64,000 bases of DNA from Obscuribacter phosphatis_A (GCA_017303615.1 JAFLCK010000008.1:97886-161885), one strand, 5' to 3'. Shown: positions 48,081 to 57,509, counted from the stretch's first letter. The notes: generated by a model not told the origin, from the letters alone. Program-made: numbers and translations.

Positions 48081-48737
48081 ATGTCAGAAGAAAAGAGCGA
48101 AAACTCCGACTCGCAGCTTCAAGAGTCGTCCTCTGGTTCTCAAGCAGAAGCGCATAAAGACTCTGCAGCTAGCTCTGAAGTCAAGGTTGAGCAGGCGCCA
48201 GATACTCAAGACAAGCCTGAAAGCAACCCTGAAAGCAGGGCTGAAACTGTCTCTGAGGCGACAGACGCCACTGCCTCGTCCTCATCTGAGCTCAAGCAAG
48301 CCGCCCCGCCGGTTGCTTTTGACGAAGCTGCCAAAAGGCGCAGCCCCTGGCAAGCGGCAGGCGCTGCCCTGCAGTATGTGCAAGAGTCGACACGCACCGA
48401 TTCAATTCAGCTGCGTACTTCAGACCGAGTTACCATCATTGCCCTGCTTGTCTGTTGCATTTTGGAAGTTCTTTCGCTGTCTTATACGCCCTTCGCCGGT
48501 ATGCGACTGCCGGTTGTGATCGTTTGCGATGTTGTACTGGGCGTCTGCACCATACTATTTTTGGTTTACAGACTGGGCATCCTTTGCTCTCTTTCGCCCA
48601 GGCAAGCGCTAGTCTGCTGGCAACTGATGATGGGTTGCGTCTTTTTCGGCATCTTTCTGTGCATCAATATAGGTGTCGGTGTTGCCTTTGCTGTAAGCGG
48701 CATGGGCGCAGATGAGAACTCAGTGCAGAGTCCTTAG
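48081..48737 (+). CDS. Membrane protein with long acidic Ser/Glu-rich cytoplasmic tail
   Basis: A 218-residue protein of unknown function. AAGGA precedes the ATG by about ten bases. The first 75 residues are disordered and acidic (SEEKSENSDSQLQESSSGSQ and repeats of ESNPESRAE type). Residues about 110-215 contain three membrane helices: VTIIALLVCCILEVLSL, MRLPVVIVCDVVLGVCTILFLV and LVCWQLMMGCVFFGIFLCIN with VGVAFAVSGMG. It is preceded by the tRNA terminator and followed by the trigger factor gene on the same strand 199 bases later. Confidence 0.7.
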   Translation: MSEEKSENSDSQLQESSSGSQAEAHKDSAASSEVKVEQAPDTQDKPESNPESRAETVSEATDATASSSSELKQAAPPVAFDEAAKRRSPWQAAGAALQYVQESTRTDSIQLRTSDRVTIIALLVCCILEVLSLSYTPFAGMRLPVVIVCDVVLGVCTILFLVYRLGILCSLSPRQALVCWQLMMGCVFFGIFLCINIGVGVAFAVSGMGADENSVQSP

Positions 48738-48936
48738 ATTAAACAGATGAGACCGTTTAATGTTTCTTTGTTCGCCTGTGGGCGTTTCAGGCTAATTCGA
48801 TAACTAATAAATAAATAGATTTGCCCTTCAAAACCTTGTAAACTTTAGGCATCTTGGGCGTTTTAGCTCGTTTTCAGCGTGTTAAAATCGCTCGTCTATG
48901 TATTTGTACACTTACGAATTTTGAGAGAGAAAACAA

Positions 48937-50295
48937 ATGAAGGTCACCCTTGAGCGGGAAGGCAAAAATGTAGTAAAGCTCGGTATAGAGCTTGAAGCCG
49001 AAAGAGTAAAGCGCGCCTATGAAATGGCTTGCAGAGAACTAAGCAAACAGGTTCGCATTCCTGGTTTTAGACCCGGTAAGGCACCTAGAATGATTCTTGA
49101 AAAGACCATCGGCGAAGACAATATCAAGAATGAGGCTCTTCAGTCTCTGGTTCCTGAAGTGATTTCAGAAGCCGTTCTCAAGGAAAATCTTGACTTGATT
49201 ACCGCCCCTGAGTATTCAAAAGTGGAATTCAAGCTTGGCGAGCCGCTCAAGCTTGAGGCTAAATTTGAAGTGAGACCGGAAGTCAAGCTCGGTAAGTATA
49301 AAGAGCTCGAAGTCAATGTTCCGGAAGTGACTCTTCCTGAAGATGCCCTTGAGAGAGCTTTGGCCAATGTGGCTGAAACCCGCTCCTCTTTGGCTCCTGT
49401 TGAAGGTCGTGCCTGCGAGATGGGTGATACAGTCGTTCTCGATTTCAAAGCAACTATCGACGGCGCCCCCATGGAAGGTGGAAACGCCGAGAGTTTCGTT
49501 ATGGAATTGAAAGAAGGTGCCTTCTTGCCCAATTTCTGCGAGCAAATTGTCGGCAAGAGCAAAGGTGATCAGTTTGAAGTGAAGGCTTCCTTCCCCGAAA
49601 ACTATCGCCGCAAAGATGTAGCTGGTAAAGAAGCTGTTTTTGCAGTTGTCTTGAAAGAAATTCGTCGCAAGTTCGTTCCTGATATCAATGATGAATTAGC
49701 CAAAGCTGTCGGACATGAAAGTCTTGATGCTCTCAAAGATTCTCTGCGTGGCGAACTCGATGAGCTGGTCAAGCAAGAAAACGAAGCAAGAGCGCAACGC
49801 ATGGTTGTAGAAGCCGTTTCTCATTGTGCCGAAGTGGACATTCCTGAAACCATGATTCAGCGAGAGAAAGAGCTTCTGGTCAACCAGATGCGTCGTTATA
49901 TGGAACAGCAGGGTCAGTCTTTTGACGAAGTGGCTTCCAACCCTGATTTCCAGCAGGTTATCGCCAGCAAAGATGACGAGGCTAAGCAGAGAGTCCTTAC
50001 TTCTCTGGTTCTTGGTGCTGTTGTCAGAGCCGAAAACATAACTGTTGAAGAAGAAGAGATGGGTCCATATTTCGCAGATTTGGCCATGCGCTACAACTTG
50101 CGTCCCGACCAATATCAGGAATTTGCCGCTAATCAGGAAGTGAGAAGGCAAGTTGCTGAAGAAGTTCTGACCGGTAAAGTGGTCGAGCTTCTGGTCTCGA
50201 GTGCCAAGATAAATTATGTGGCTGATACCGAATGTAGTGAAGATCACGACCATTCGGTGCACGAAAAGAAAGAAACTGAAGCCGCCAAGAGCTAA
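48937..50295 (+). CDS. tig: Trigger factor, ribosome-bound chaperone and peptidyl-prolyl isomerase
   Basis: A 452-residue trigger factor. The ribosome-binding tail domain shows the signature loop GFRPGKAPR (residues 42-50). The FKBP-type PPIase domain lies at about 155-245 (GDTVVLDFKATIDGAPMEGG, MELKEGAFLPNFCEQIVG, FPENYRRKDVAGKEAVFAVV). The rest is the helical C-terminal chaperone domain. It binds the exit tunnel near L23 and shields nascent chains. It is the first gene of the classical tig-clpP-clpX-lon cluster and has its own terminator. GAGAG is about ten bases before ATG. A His-rich tail (EDHDHSVHEKKE) ends the protein. Confidence 0.96.
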   Translation: MKVTLEREGKNVVKLGIELEAERVKRAYEMACRELSKQVRIPGFRPGKAPRMILEKTIGEDNIKNEALQSLVPEVISEAVLKENLDLITAPEYSKVEFKLGEPLKLEAKFEVRPEVKLGKYKELEVNVPEVTLPEDALERALANVAETRSSLAPVEGRACEMGDTVVLDFKATIDGAPMEGGNAESFVMELKEGAFLPNFCEQIVGKSKGDQFEVKASFPENYRRKDVAGKEAVFAVVLKEIRRKFVPDINDELAKAVGHESLDALKDSLRGELDELVKQENEARAQRMVVEAVSHCAEVDIPETMIQREKELLVNQMRRYMEQQGQSFDEVASNPDFQQVIASKDDEAKQRVLTSLVLGAVVRAENITVEEEEMGPYFADLAMRYNLRPDQYQEFAANQEVRRQVAEEVLTGKVVELLVSSAKINYVADTECSEDHDHSVHEKKETEAAKS

Positions 50296-50301
50296 AGTCT
50301 C

Positions 50302-50345
50302 AAAAAAAGAGGGAGCTCCGAAGAAATTTCGAGCTCCCTTTTAAT
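50302..50345 (+). terminator. Terminator after tig
   Basis: Stem AGGGAGCTC (50310-50318) and GAGCTCCCT (50331-50339) with A-rich left flank and TTT right flank. It separates tig from clpP transcription. Confidence 0.85.
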
Positions 50346-50428
50346 GTCTAAATGCTCTATTTCAGTAAGATATTGCCAGTGAAATTTCTAGAGCAATCTA
50401 GAGTAAAAGAGAGGAATACACAAAGCAT

Positions 50429-51136
50429 ATGTCACAGTCAAAAGAACAAGCTGGTCGTTATATTCAAGAGCCGCCCACCAAGCGCGGTCTTTATGAGTTG
50501 TTCAGCTCTACTCCCTATGTCAGCCCTGAAGCAATGTATGCGCCTACAGTAATTGAAACCACTGCTCGCGGCGAAAGAGCCTTCGATATTTTCTCTCGCT
50601 TGCTCAGAGAACGTATCGTATTTCTCGGCACACCTATCGACGATATGGTTGCCAATTTGATCGTTGCTCAGCTTCTCCTTCTCGAAGGCGAAGATCCAGA
50701 GAAAGATATCCGTTTGTATATCAACTCGCCTGGTGGATCGGTCACTGCCGGTTTGGCTATCTATGACACAATCCAGCATATTCGCTCCCATGTATCGACA
50801 ATCTGTCTTGGACAGGCTGCCAGTATGGGTGCCTTCCTTCTTTCTGCAGGTAAGAAAGGCAAGAGACTGGCTCTCCCCCATTCGCGCATCTTGATTCACC
50901 AGCCCCTCGGCGGTGCCCAAGGTCAAGCTACAGACATCGAAATTCAAGCTCGCGAGATCATCCGCATCAAGCGTCAGCTTAATGAATTGATGGCTGAGCA
51001 CACCGGACAGTCGGTCAAGACTATCGAGAAAGATACCGACCGCGACAATATCATGACAGCTGAAGAAGCCAAAGAGTATGGTCTAGTAGATGCTGTAATC
51101 AGCAAACTTGACCAAGCTCCTCTGAGCGCAGTCTAG
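50429..51136 (+). CDS. clpP: ATP-dependent Clp protease proteolytic subunit
   Basis: A 235-residue ClpP, which forms the double heptamer chamber used by ClpX or ClpC. Catalytic triad: Ser132 in GQAASMGAFLL, His157 in RILIHQPLGG, and Asp in DTDRDNIMTAEEA. DIRLYINSPGGSVTAGLAIY forms the oxyanion loop. About 40 residues precede the usual mature N-terminus (VIETTARGERAFDIFSRLL), a propeptide or an extended axial loop. GAGAGGA lies before ATG at a somewhat long spacing. clpX follows 163 bases later after a hairpin. Confidence 0.96.
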   Translation: MSQSKEQAGRYIQEPPTKRGLYELFSSTPYVSPEAMYAPTVIETTARGERAFDIFSRLLRERIVFLGTPIDDMVANLIVAQLLLLEGEDPEKDIRLYINSPGGSVTAGLAIYDTIQHIRSHVSTICLGQAASMGAFLLSAGKKGKRLALPHSRILIHQPLGGAQGQATDIEIQAREIIRIKRQLNELMAEHTGQSVKTIEKDTDRDNIMTAEEAKEYGLVDAVISKLDQAPLSAV

Positions 51137-51144
51137 TCACATTT

Positions 51145-51177
51145 CGAGAAAGAGGGTGTTTTGCGCCCTCTTTCTCG
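51145..51177 (+). terminator. Hairpin between clpP and clpX
   Basis: Perfect 12-base-pair stem CGAGAAAGAGGG (51145-51156) and CCCTCTTTCTCG (51166-51177) with a 9-base loop. The U-tract after it is poor (TTAAG), so it may be an attenuator or mRNA stabiliser and not a full stop. Confidence 0.6.
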
Positions 51178-51299
51178 TTAAGATATCTCTTGACTGCTAA
51201 ATAATTTAAGTAGTTTTGTAGGTTGTGTTACAGTATGTTTAACTCGGGATCATCTTCAGTCTCGTCAGCATCTATATAAGTCCTAGATAGGGAAACTAA

Positions 51300-52604
51300 A
51301 TGGCAAAGCAATCGGACAATCGACTCAAGTGCTCGTTCTGCGGTAAGAGCCAGGACCAAGTAAAGAAACTAATCGCTGGTCCAGGCGTATATATCTGCGA
51401 TGAGTGCGTCGACCTTTGCAACGAAATACTCGACGAAGAACTCTTCGAAACCACTACGGCGGCAGCTCCGGCTCCGGCTCCAGAGAGCGCAGCGCCTCAG
51501 ATGGTCGATATTCCAAAACCACAAGAAATAAAGAACTTTCTCGACCAACACATTGTTGGCCAAAATGTCGCCAAGAAAATTCTTTCTGTGGCGGTTTACA
51601 ACCACTACAAACGCATTTCACACAATAGCGAGCTTGCCGATCAAGTCGAGATTCAGAAATCAAACATCTTGCTCATCGGTCCCACCGGCTGCGGTAAAAC
51701 CCTTTTGGCGCAAACCTTGGCTAAATTGCTCGATGTGCCTTTTGCCGTCGCCGACGCCACCACTCTCACCGAAGCCGGCTATGTGGGCGAGGACGTTGAA
51801 AATATCTTGTTGCGTCTCTATCAGGCTGCTGACTACGATGTCAAAAAAGCAGAACGCGGCATTATATATATCGACGAGATAGACAAGATATCTCGCAAAT
51901 CGGAAAACACCAGTATCACCCGTGATGTCTCTGGTGAAGGTGTACAGCAAGCCCTTCTCAAGATGATTGAGGGGACTCTTGCTAACGTACCGCCCCAAGG
52001 TGGACGTAAGCACCCGCATCAAGAGTTCATTCAAATCAACACTGCCAACATACTCTTTATATGCGGCGGCGCCTTCGTCGGTCTCGACAAGATTGTCGAA
52101 GCGCGTGTATCTTCCAATCGTTCCATCGGCTTTGGTTCTGAAAGACCACTCACCGCATGGGAAAGAGAACAACGTTCTTCCAAGATCTTGAAAGAAACAG
52201 CTCCCGATGACCTTCTCAAATTCGGTCTCATTCCCGAATTCGTCGGTCGTATGCCGGTCACCGCTGTCTTGGAAGCTCTTGATGTCGATGCTCTGGTACG
52301 CATCATGGTCGAGCCCAAGAACGCCATCATCAAGCAGTATCAGCAGTTGCTTGCTCTTGACGGCGTTGAACTCAAGTTTGACCAAGACGCTATACGTGCT
52401 GTCGCCGAAGAAGCCATCAAGCGCAAAACCGGTGCCCGCGCCTTGCGTTCCATCGTAGAAGAGATAATGCTCGACATCATGTACGAAGTGCCTTCACGCA
52501 CCGATATCAAGGTGTGTCATATCACTAAGGAACTTGTCGAAAAACGTTCTACGGCAGAACTACTTCAGCATCCAAAGGCTAAACTTAAGGGTGAGATCGC
52601 CTAG
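51300..52604 (+). CDS. clpX: ATP-dependent Clp protease ATP-binding subunit ClpX
   Basis: A 434-residue AAA+ unfoldase. The zinc-binding domain carries Cys11, Cys14, Cys33 and Cys36 (CSFCGKSQ ... YICDECVDLC). After an Ala/Pro-rich linker (TTAAAPAPAPESAAPQ) come Walker A GPTGCGKT, Walker B IIYIDEIDKI, and the pore loop GYVGEDVEN, plus the ClpP-docking region near FGLIPEFVGRMPV. ClpX recognises tagged substrates such as ssrA-marked chains and feeds them to ClpP. Length is normal. lon begins 67 bases downstream after an imperfect palindrome. Confidence 0.97.
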   Translation: MAKQSDNRLKCSFCGKSQDQVKKLIAGPGVYICDECVDLCNEILDEELFETTTAAAPAPAPESAAPQMVDIPKPQEIKNFLDQHIVGQNVAKKILSVAVYNHYKRISHNSELADQVEIQKSNILLIGPTGCGKTLLAQTLAKLLDVPFAVADATTLTEAGYVGEDVENILLRLYQAADYDVKKAERGIIYIDEIDKISRKSENTSITRDVSGEGVQQALLKMIEGTLANVPPQGGRKHPHQEFIQINTANILFICGGAFVGLDKIVEARVSSNRSIGFGSERPLTAWEREQRSSKILKETAPDDLLKFGLIPEFVGRMPVTAVLEALDVDALVRIMVEPKNAIIKQYQQLLALDGVELKFDQDAIRAVAEEAIKRKTGARALRSIVEEIMLDIMYEVPSRTDIKVCHITKELVEKRSTAELLQHPKAKLKGEIA

Positions 52605-52607
52605 ACT

Positions 52608-52630
52608 CTAAGTGAGTGCCACTCATTTAG
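52608..52630. promoter_or_regulatory. Palindrome between clpX and lon
   Basis: CTAAGTGAGTG, one C, then CACTCATTTAG: arms of 11 bases with one mismatch, starting four bases after the clpX stop and 41 bases before the lon start. It could be an operator for lon or a hairpin in the clpX-lon mRNA; a run of T is lacking, so termination is unlikely. Confidence 0.4.
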
Positions 52631-52671
52631 TTCGGGCGATAATTGCAACTTCACTCTAGAGGGTCCGCCTT

Positions 52672-55065
52672 ATGGTAGACATAAGCACCACGGTGTTTCC
52701 TTTGATTCCCTTACGGGATGTGGTCGTCTACCCTCAAATGGTTACACCACTCTTCGTTTCAAGACCACGGTCGATTGCCGCGCTTGAGCAAGCTCTTTTG
52801 CGCGACGATCGACTGGTCGTGCTTGTCGCCCAGAAAGATCCAGAGACTGAAGAACCCAAAGTTGAAGACCTTTATCAGGTCGGTACTTTGGCCGAAGTAA
52901 TGCAGATGTTGAAATTGCCCGACGGCACGGTTAAAGTGCTGGTGGAAGGTTCATCGAGGGTGAATGTTCGCGAATTCTCTGAAGTACCTGAACACTTCAC
53001 CGCATCGGTAACCAGCATTACTGAAGCAGTTACCGACGACGAGACGACTCGCACACTAATCAAGATAACTGTCGATAAATTTGAGCAGTACGTCAAATCG
53101 ACAAAGAAAATCAATCCCGAGAGCTTATTGGCTGTTTCAGGCATAGGTCAGCCCGGTCGCCTGGCCGATATCATCGCTACTTATCTCGGTTTGTCTTTGG
53201 CTGAGCGTCAGCATTGTCTTGAAATAGTCGACTCCACTGAACGCCTCGAATATATCGGTCAACTCTTGAGCCGTGAACTCGAGCTAGCCGAGCTGGAGCA
53301 GCAGATTCACGACCGGGTGCGCTTCAATCTTGAGAAGACCCAGCGCGAATATTATTTGCGCGAAAAGTTGCGCATTATCCAAGAAGAGCTTTCTTCAGAC
53401 GGCTCCGAACTTGGTGAAATCAACGAGTACAAACAGAAAATCAAGAAGAGCAAAATGTCTGGTATGGCTCTAGAGAAAGCCATGAAAGAACTTTCTCGTC
53501 TTGAGAAAATGATGCCGCAATCGGCAGAAGCCGCCGTTATCAGAACTTATCTCGATACCTTGGTGGGTTTGCCTTGGGGTAAGCGCTCGAAAGAGTCTAT
53601 CGATCTCAATCTTGCTGAAAAGATATTGGCAGAAGATCACTATGGTCTCGATAAAGTAAAAGAGCGCATCGTCGAGTATCTAGCAGTCAAGAAACTAGCC
53701 AAAGAACCGACCGGTACCATACTTTGTCTGGTTGGACCGCCTGGTGTGGGCAAGACCAGCTTGGTCAAATCTATTGCTAAAGCGATGAACCGAGAGTTCG
53801 CCCGCATCAGCCTCGGCGGCGTCTCCGATGAGTCCGAGATTCGCGGTCACCGCCGCACCTATATCGGAGCCATGCCGGGTCGTATTTTGCAGGCGATTAA
53901 ACAAGCCGGTACAAAAAATCCGGTTATCTTGCTCGACGAAATAGAGAAGATGACCAGAAGCTATCAAGGTGATCCGATGGCGGCCATGTTGGAAGTTTTG
54001 GATCCAGACCAAAACGACAGCTTTACCGATCATTATCTAGATGCGCCTTTCTCGCTTTCTGAAGTGGTCTTTGTCGCCACAGCCAATAATCTAGACTATG
54101 TGCCCAAACCTTTGTACGACCGTCTGGAAGTTATTCCAATCTCCGGCTATACAGAAGAAGAGAAACTTTCGATTGCTGAACAGCACATCATTCCAAAAAC
54201 TTTGAGAAAACACGGGCTTGGTTCTAAGTTCCTCAAAATTCCCGCCCAGGCTGTGCGTCGTATCATTCAGGAATACACAAGGGAAGCCGGTGTGCGTTCC
54301 CTCGAGAGAAATCTTGCCAGCATTTGTCGCAAAGTTGCCGCAATGATCGTCAAGGGCGAAGCCGAATCGGTCAAGCTCACACCAAATACGGTGCCAAAAT
54401 TTCTCGGACCGCCGCGTATAATTCGAGAGAACGAAGTGAAAGGTCCGCAAGTCGGCATTGTCACCGGCTTGGCTTGGACCGAAACAGGCGGCGAGACTCT
54501 ATCAATAGAAGTCAATATAATGCCTGGTAAAGGTCACTTACAATTGACCGGGCAATTGGGCGACGTTATGAAAGAGTCAGCCCAGGCTGCCTTTAGCTTT
54601 ATTCGCAGTCATGCCGAAGGGCTTGGCTTAGAGCCCACCTTCCAGGACAACATCGATATTCATATACACATACCCGAAGGGGCTACTCCAAAAGACGGTC
54701 CCTCGGCAGGTGCGGCCATGTGTTGCGCCATGATTTCGGCTTTGACTCGGCGCCCGGCGCGCGGCAATTTGGCCATGACCGGCGAAATTACTTTGCGCGG
54801 TCGCGTGCTTGCCATCGGCGGCCTGAAAGAAAAAATTCTCGCGGCGGTGAGAGCTGGAATCAAGACTGTTATTTTCCCTCGCACTAACGAAAAAGATTTG
54901 CAGGATCTGCCCGACTATGTAAAAGACAAAGTAGAACTTGTGCCGGTGGCGCATCTCGATGAAGTCTTTGCCATAGTTTTTAAAGGGGCATCTAAGTCGG
55001 GCAAAGCCAATAAGTCTCGTACCGTTTCTTCAACCAGGCGGTCTGCTCTTGGGCGCGTCAAGTAA
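52672..55065 (+). CDS. lon: ATP-dependent protease Lon
   Basis: A 797-residue LonA protease. Lon N-terminal substrate domain (VFPLIPLRDVVVYPQMVTPL, about 8-27), coiled-coil middle (REYYLREKLRIIQEELSSDG), AAA+ module with Walker A GPPGVGKTS and Walker B PVILLDEIEKM, and the protease domain with catalytic Ser in KDGPSAGAAM and Lys in LKEKILAAVRAG. It degrades unfolded and short-lived regulatory proteins. The sequence is standard length. Final residues are a Lys/Arg/Ser tail (SKSGKANKSRTVSSTRRSAL). AGAGGG precedes ATG. It overlaps the next gene by 17 bases. Confidence 0.97.
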   Translation: MVDISTTVFPLIPLRDVVVYPQMVTPLFVSRPRSIAALEQALLRDDRLVVLVAQKDPETEEPKVEDLYQVGTLAEVMQMLKLPDGTVKVLVEGSSRVNVREFSEVPEHFTASVTSITEAVTDDETTRTLIKITVDKFEQYVKSTKKINPESLLAVSGIGQPGRLADIIATYLGLSLAERQHCLEIVDSTERLEYIGQLLSRELELAELEQQIHDRVRFNLEKTQREYYLREKLRIIQEELSSDGSELGEINEYKQKIKKSKMSGMALEKAMKELSRLEKMMPQSAEAAVIRTYLDTLVGLPWGKRSKESIDLNLAEKILAEDHYGLDKVKERIVEYLAVKKLAKEPTGTILCLVGPPGVGKTSLVKSIAKAMNREFARISLGGVSDESEIRGHRRTYIGAMPGRILQAIKQAGTKNPVILLDEIEKMTRSYQGDPMAAMLEVLDPDQNDSFTDHYLDAPFSLSEVVFVATANNLDYVPKPLYDRLEVIPISGYTEEEKLSIAEQHIIPKTLRKHGLGSKFLKIPAQAVRRIIQEYTREAGVRSLERNLASICRKVAAMIVKGEAESVKLTPNTVPKFLGPPRIIRENEVKGPQVGIVTGLAWTETGGETLSIEVNIMPGKGHLQLTGQLGDVMKESAQAAFSFIRSHAEGLGLEPTFQDNIDIHIHIPEGATPKDGPSAGAAMCCAMISALTRRPARGNLAMTGEITLRGRVLAIGGLKEKILAAVRAGIKTVIFPRTNEKDLQDLPDYVKDKVELVPVAHLDEVFAIVFKGASKSGKANKSRTVSSTRRSALGRVK

Positions 55066-56086
55066 ACAAGCAAGCCATCTCGCCCGAGGTTCTTGCTTGC
55101 TATTGCTCGGACTCCGCCTTTGCCTCAGCCGCTTGCCGTGGTCTCTTTTATGTTCTCTTTTATTTTCTTTGCTAGGTGTTTTGCTTCTTGCTGCAGCCGG
55201 CATCGCCTTGGATTCTCAGCCGGCAAATACAAGCAAAGTAAAGAAGGGTGAGGCTAAGAGCGGCGAGACCAAAAAAGAAAAGGGCTTGAGCGCTACCACC
55301 TTGCCACCGTCAGTGACGGCACAGCCAAATAGTCTAAAGCTCATGCCTGAGACGCCCAAACTTGACCAAGAGTTAAGTCGCCGACACTCGCAGTCTTTGC
55401 CGGCCGTGACTAAGTTAAGAGCCGGTGTGACATTCACCAATGCCGAGATGGAGCTTCTTGAGAAGAAAATCCCCACAGCCAATATGTGGTTTCGCATACC
55501 CAATTCTTTGGCTGGTCGCTGGTCTTATTATCAGGGCGAGACTACTTCTTTCTTTGATCTAAAGAGCGGTTCTCGTCAGTTCCGGCAGGGGGTTGTGCCT
55601 AGTAGCGTAATTCTTGATTGGGGCTACCAGCGCGATGAGCATGGCGATATCTGGCAGTTCGATGACTCACCAAATACAGTATCAACAAGAAATGGTGAAA
55701 ATGTTACTATCTATACGAGGCAAAGCTTGGAACCCCTCGAAAAGACTGACGATCGGCTCGTATGTCGTTCGCATTTCGTCTATTCGACGGTTGATCTTTC
55801 GGACAACAAAATAGTGAAGACTTTTCAGAGTGAGAACATAGTGAACTATGAGTGCAAGGGCGATGATCTTGTGCGTACAACCTCGTCAAAAATCTTTGAC
55901 GAAGATGGCTGTGCCATCGCCGTTACCACCGCCTACAGCCGGGCCCGCAAGATTTATCCTTTTGTGCCGGTCAACAAAAAAGGCGAGCTCAATTTGCGAC
56001 GTCAATTTAGGCAATTTCTCATTGATAGCGGTCTGAAAGAACTTGTGCCTTTGCGCGGTCCCGACCAAGAAACTGATATTTGGTGA
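55049..56086 (+). CDS. Secreted protein of unknown function, translationally linked to lon
   Basis: A 345-residue exported protein starting at TTG 55049 within the end of lon, with AGGCGG eight bases upstream. Leu-rich signal sequence (SLLCSLLFSLLGVLLLAAAG), Lys/Glu-rich spacer, then a beta-rich domain with GVTFTNAEMELLEKKIPTAN, then MWFRIPNSLAGRWSYYQGET and SVILDWGYQRDEHGDIWQFD. Aromatic residues are frequent and the pattern is that of an all-beta extracytoplasmic domain; I do not recognise a family. It converges with a CNNM transporter gene across a tandem repeat. Confidence 0.7.
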   Translation: MGASSKQASHLARGSCLLLLGLRLCLSRLPWSLLCSLLFSLLGVLLLAAAGIALDSQPANTSKVKKGEAKSGETKKEKGLSATTLPPSVTAQPNSLKLMPETPKLDQELSRRHSQSLPAVTKLRAGVTFTNAEMELLEKKIPTANMWFRIPNSLAGRWSYYQGETTSFFDLKSGSRQFRQGVVPSSVILDWGYQRDEHGDIWQFDDSPNTVSTRNGENVTIYTRQSLEPLEKTDDRLVCRSHFVYSTVDLSDNKIVKTFQSENIVNYECKGDDLVRTTSSKIFDEDGCAIAVTTAYSRARKIYPFVPVNKKGELNLRRQFRQFLIDSGLKELVPLRGPDQETDIW

Positions 56087-56115
56087 GTTCTCTAAGATTC
56101 TTACACTTGGCTGTC

Positions 56116-56154
56116 TTGATTAGTTTGATTGGTTTGATTAGTTTGATTAGTTTG
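56116..56154. repeat. 9-base tandem repeat between converging genes
   Basis: Four copies of TTGATTAGT (56116-56151, the second with one change, GG for AG) plus a partial fifth. It lies between the stop codons of two converging genes at 56086 and 56169, like the array at 38798-38862. Confidence 0.9.
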
Positions 56155-56168
56155 TTTCGCTTTTCGTA

Positions 56169-57503
56169 CTAGACTTCTGGGTTCTCAACCGAGTCATCGC
56201 CCGCTTCTTTCGAGAAGAGAATTTTGTCGATGCGATGTCTATCCATATCAATAATCTCAAAGCTATAGCCTTGCCAAATCCAAACATCGCCGCAAGCTGG
56301 TATGCGTTCCATATGATGAATGAGTAGCCCCGCTAAGGTATTGAAAGAATAATCGCTTTTGGCGATGTCCTCAAAGTGAAAGAGTTCAAGAAACTCATTT
56401 AATGGCATTTGGCCATCTAACAGCCAAGAGCCGTCTTCTCTTTCCACTACTTCCCATTTCGGCTCAGAATCTCTAACGGGCATGGTGCCTGCAATCGCCT
56501 GCAGAATATCGTCTCTTGTAACAATGCCTGAGAATGTTCCATATTCATCGAGAACAAAGGCAACCTGCTGGGCCTCATCTCTAAACCTAGTCAACAGTTG
56601 CAGTGCCGTGAGATTTTCGGGCACATAAATCGGCTTTCTAGATATTGTAGACAGATCTATCTCACCGCGTGCTTTCAGTGAGGCAAGCATGATGTCCTCC
56701 AACTCCACCACGCCAACTAAGTGGTCTAGATCTTCCTTGACCAAGGGCATGTGAGTATGCGGATTTTCGCCTATGCGTTCGAGCATTCTGTCTATAGTAT
56801 CGCCAAGAGCCAAATAGACCACTTCAGATCGCGGAGTCATAAGGCTGGTCACACGTCTATCATCAAGTTGCAGCACTCGACTGACCATGTCTTGCTCCGA
56901 AACCTTGACGACTCCTGCCTCGGTCGCTTGTTCCACCAGTACGGTAATTTCGGCTTCGGTGACGGGCGGTTCGGCGTTTTCTTTGATGCCCAAGACCTTG
57001 ACGCAGAACTTGGTCATAAAGGCTAGGGATGCTACCAGTGGCTTGGTAAATCTTGCGATCACTGTCATTGGTTTGGCTACGGCAGCTGCGATTTTCTCTG
57101 CATACTGCAGGGCAATCTGCTTAGGTACCAATTCTCCAAGAAGCAGTGACAGCAAGGTAATTGTTGAAACAACCAGGGTCATGCCGAAGGCATGCGAATA
57201 GTCGCCTATAACCGGAAGAGGCTTTACCAATTCGGCGATTTCTCGGGCTAGTGTGTTGCCGCCAAAGGCTCCTGCGAAGATTCCAATTAAGGTGATGCCA
57301 ATTTGAACAGTCGCCAAAAAGCTAGTTGGGTCATTGGCCACAACTAAGGCCTGCCTGGCACCTTGATTGCCTCTATCGGCCATTTCTTGCAACCTGGCTT
57401 TTCTTGCCGAGACGATAGACATTTCAGCCATGGCCAATAGACCATTCAGAAAAATCAAAAACAGAACAATCAGGACTTCCTTGAATATACCTTCCAGTAG
57501 CAT
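56169..57503 (-). CDS. CNNM/CorC-family (HlyC-like) transporter
   Basis: A 444-residue membrane protein of the CNNM (DUF21) - CBS pair - CorC/HlyC domain type. Residues about 1-190 hold the DUF21 domain with hydrophobic helices and the motifs LNGLLAMAEMSIVSARKARL and FLATVQIGITLIGIFAGAFG. Two CBS domains span about 205-335 (MTPRSEVVYLALGDTIDRML, VFVLDEYGTFSGIVTRDD). The C-terminal CorC_HlyC domain (WLLDGQMPLNEFLELFHFED, FNTLAGLLIHHMERIPACGD) is last. Relatives are linked to magnesium/cobalt or sodium-coupled ion efflux. Hemolysin is a misleading older label. The SUKH gene ends seven bases upstream of its start region, with both on the minus strand. Confidence 0.92.
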   Translation of the reverse strand: MLLEGIFKEVLIVLFLIFLNGLLAMAEMSIVSARKARLQEMADRGNQGARQALVVANDPTSFLATVQIGITLIGIFAGAFGGNTLAREIAELVKPLPVIGDYSHAFGMTLVVSTITLLSLLLGELVPKQIALQYAEKIAAAVAKPMTVIARFTKPLVASLAFMTKFCVKVLGIKENAEPPVTEAEITVLVEQATEAGVVKVSEQDMVSRVLQLDDRRVTSLMTPRSEVVYLALGDTIDRMLERIGENPHTHMPLVKEDLDHLVGVVELEDIMLASLKARGEIDLSTISRKPIYVPENLTALQLLTRFRDEAQQVAFVLDEYGTFSGIVTRDDILQAIAGTMPVRDSEPKWEVVEREDGSWLLDGQMPLNEFLELFHFEDIAKSDYSFNTLAGLLIHHMERIPACGDVWIWQGYSFEIIDMDRHRIDKILFSKEAGDDSVENPEV

Positions 57504-57509
57504 CGCTGC

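Noticed and set aside
48937..50295. Antisense frames opposite tig (for example 49140-49562, 49696-50262)
   Set aside because: Antisense of a conserved chaperone; Ser/Phe-rich and without start signals.
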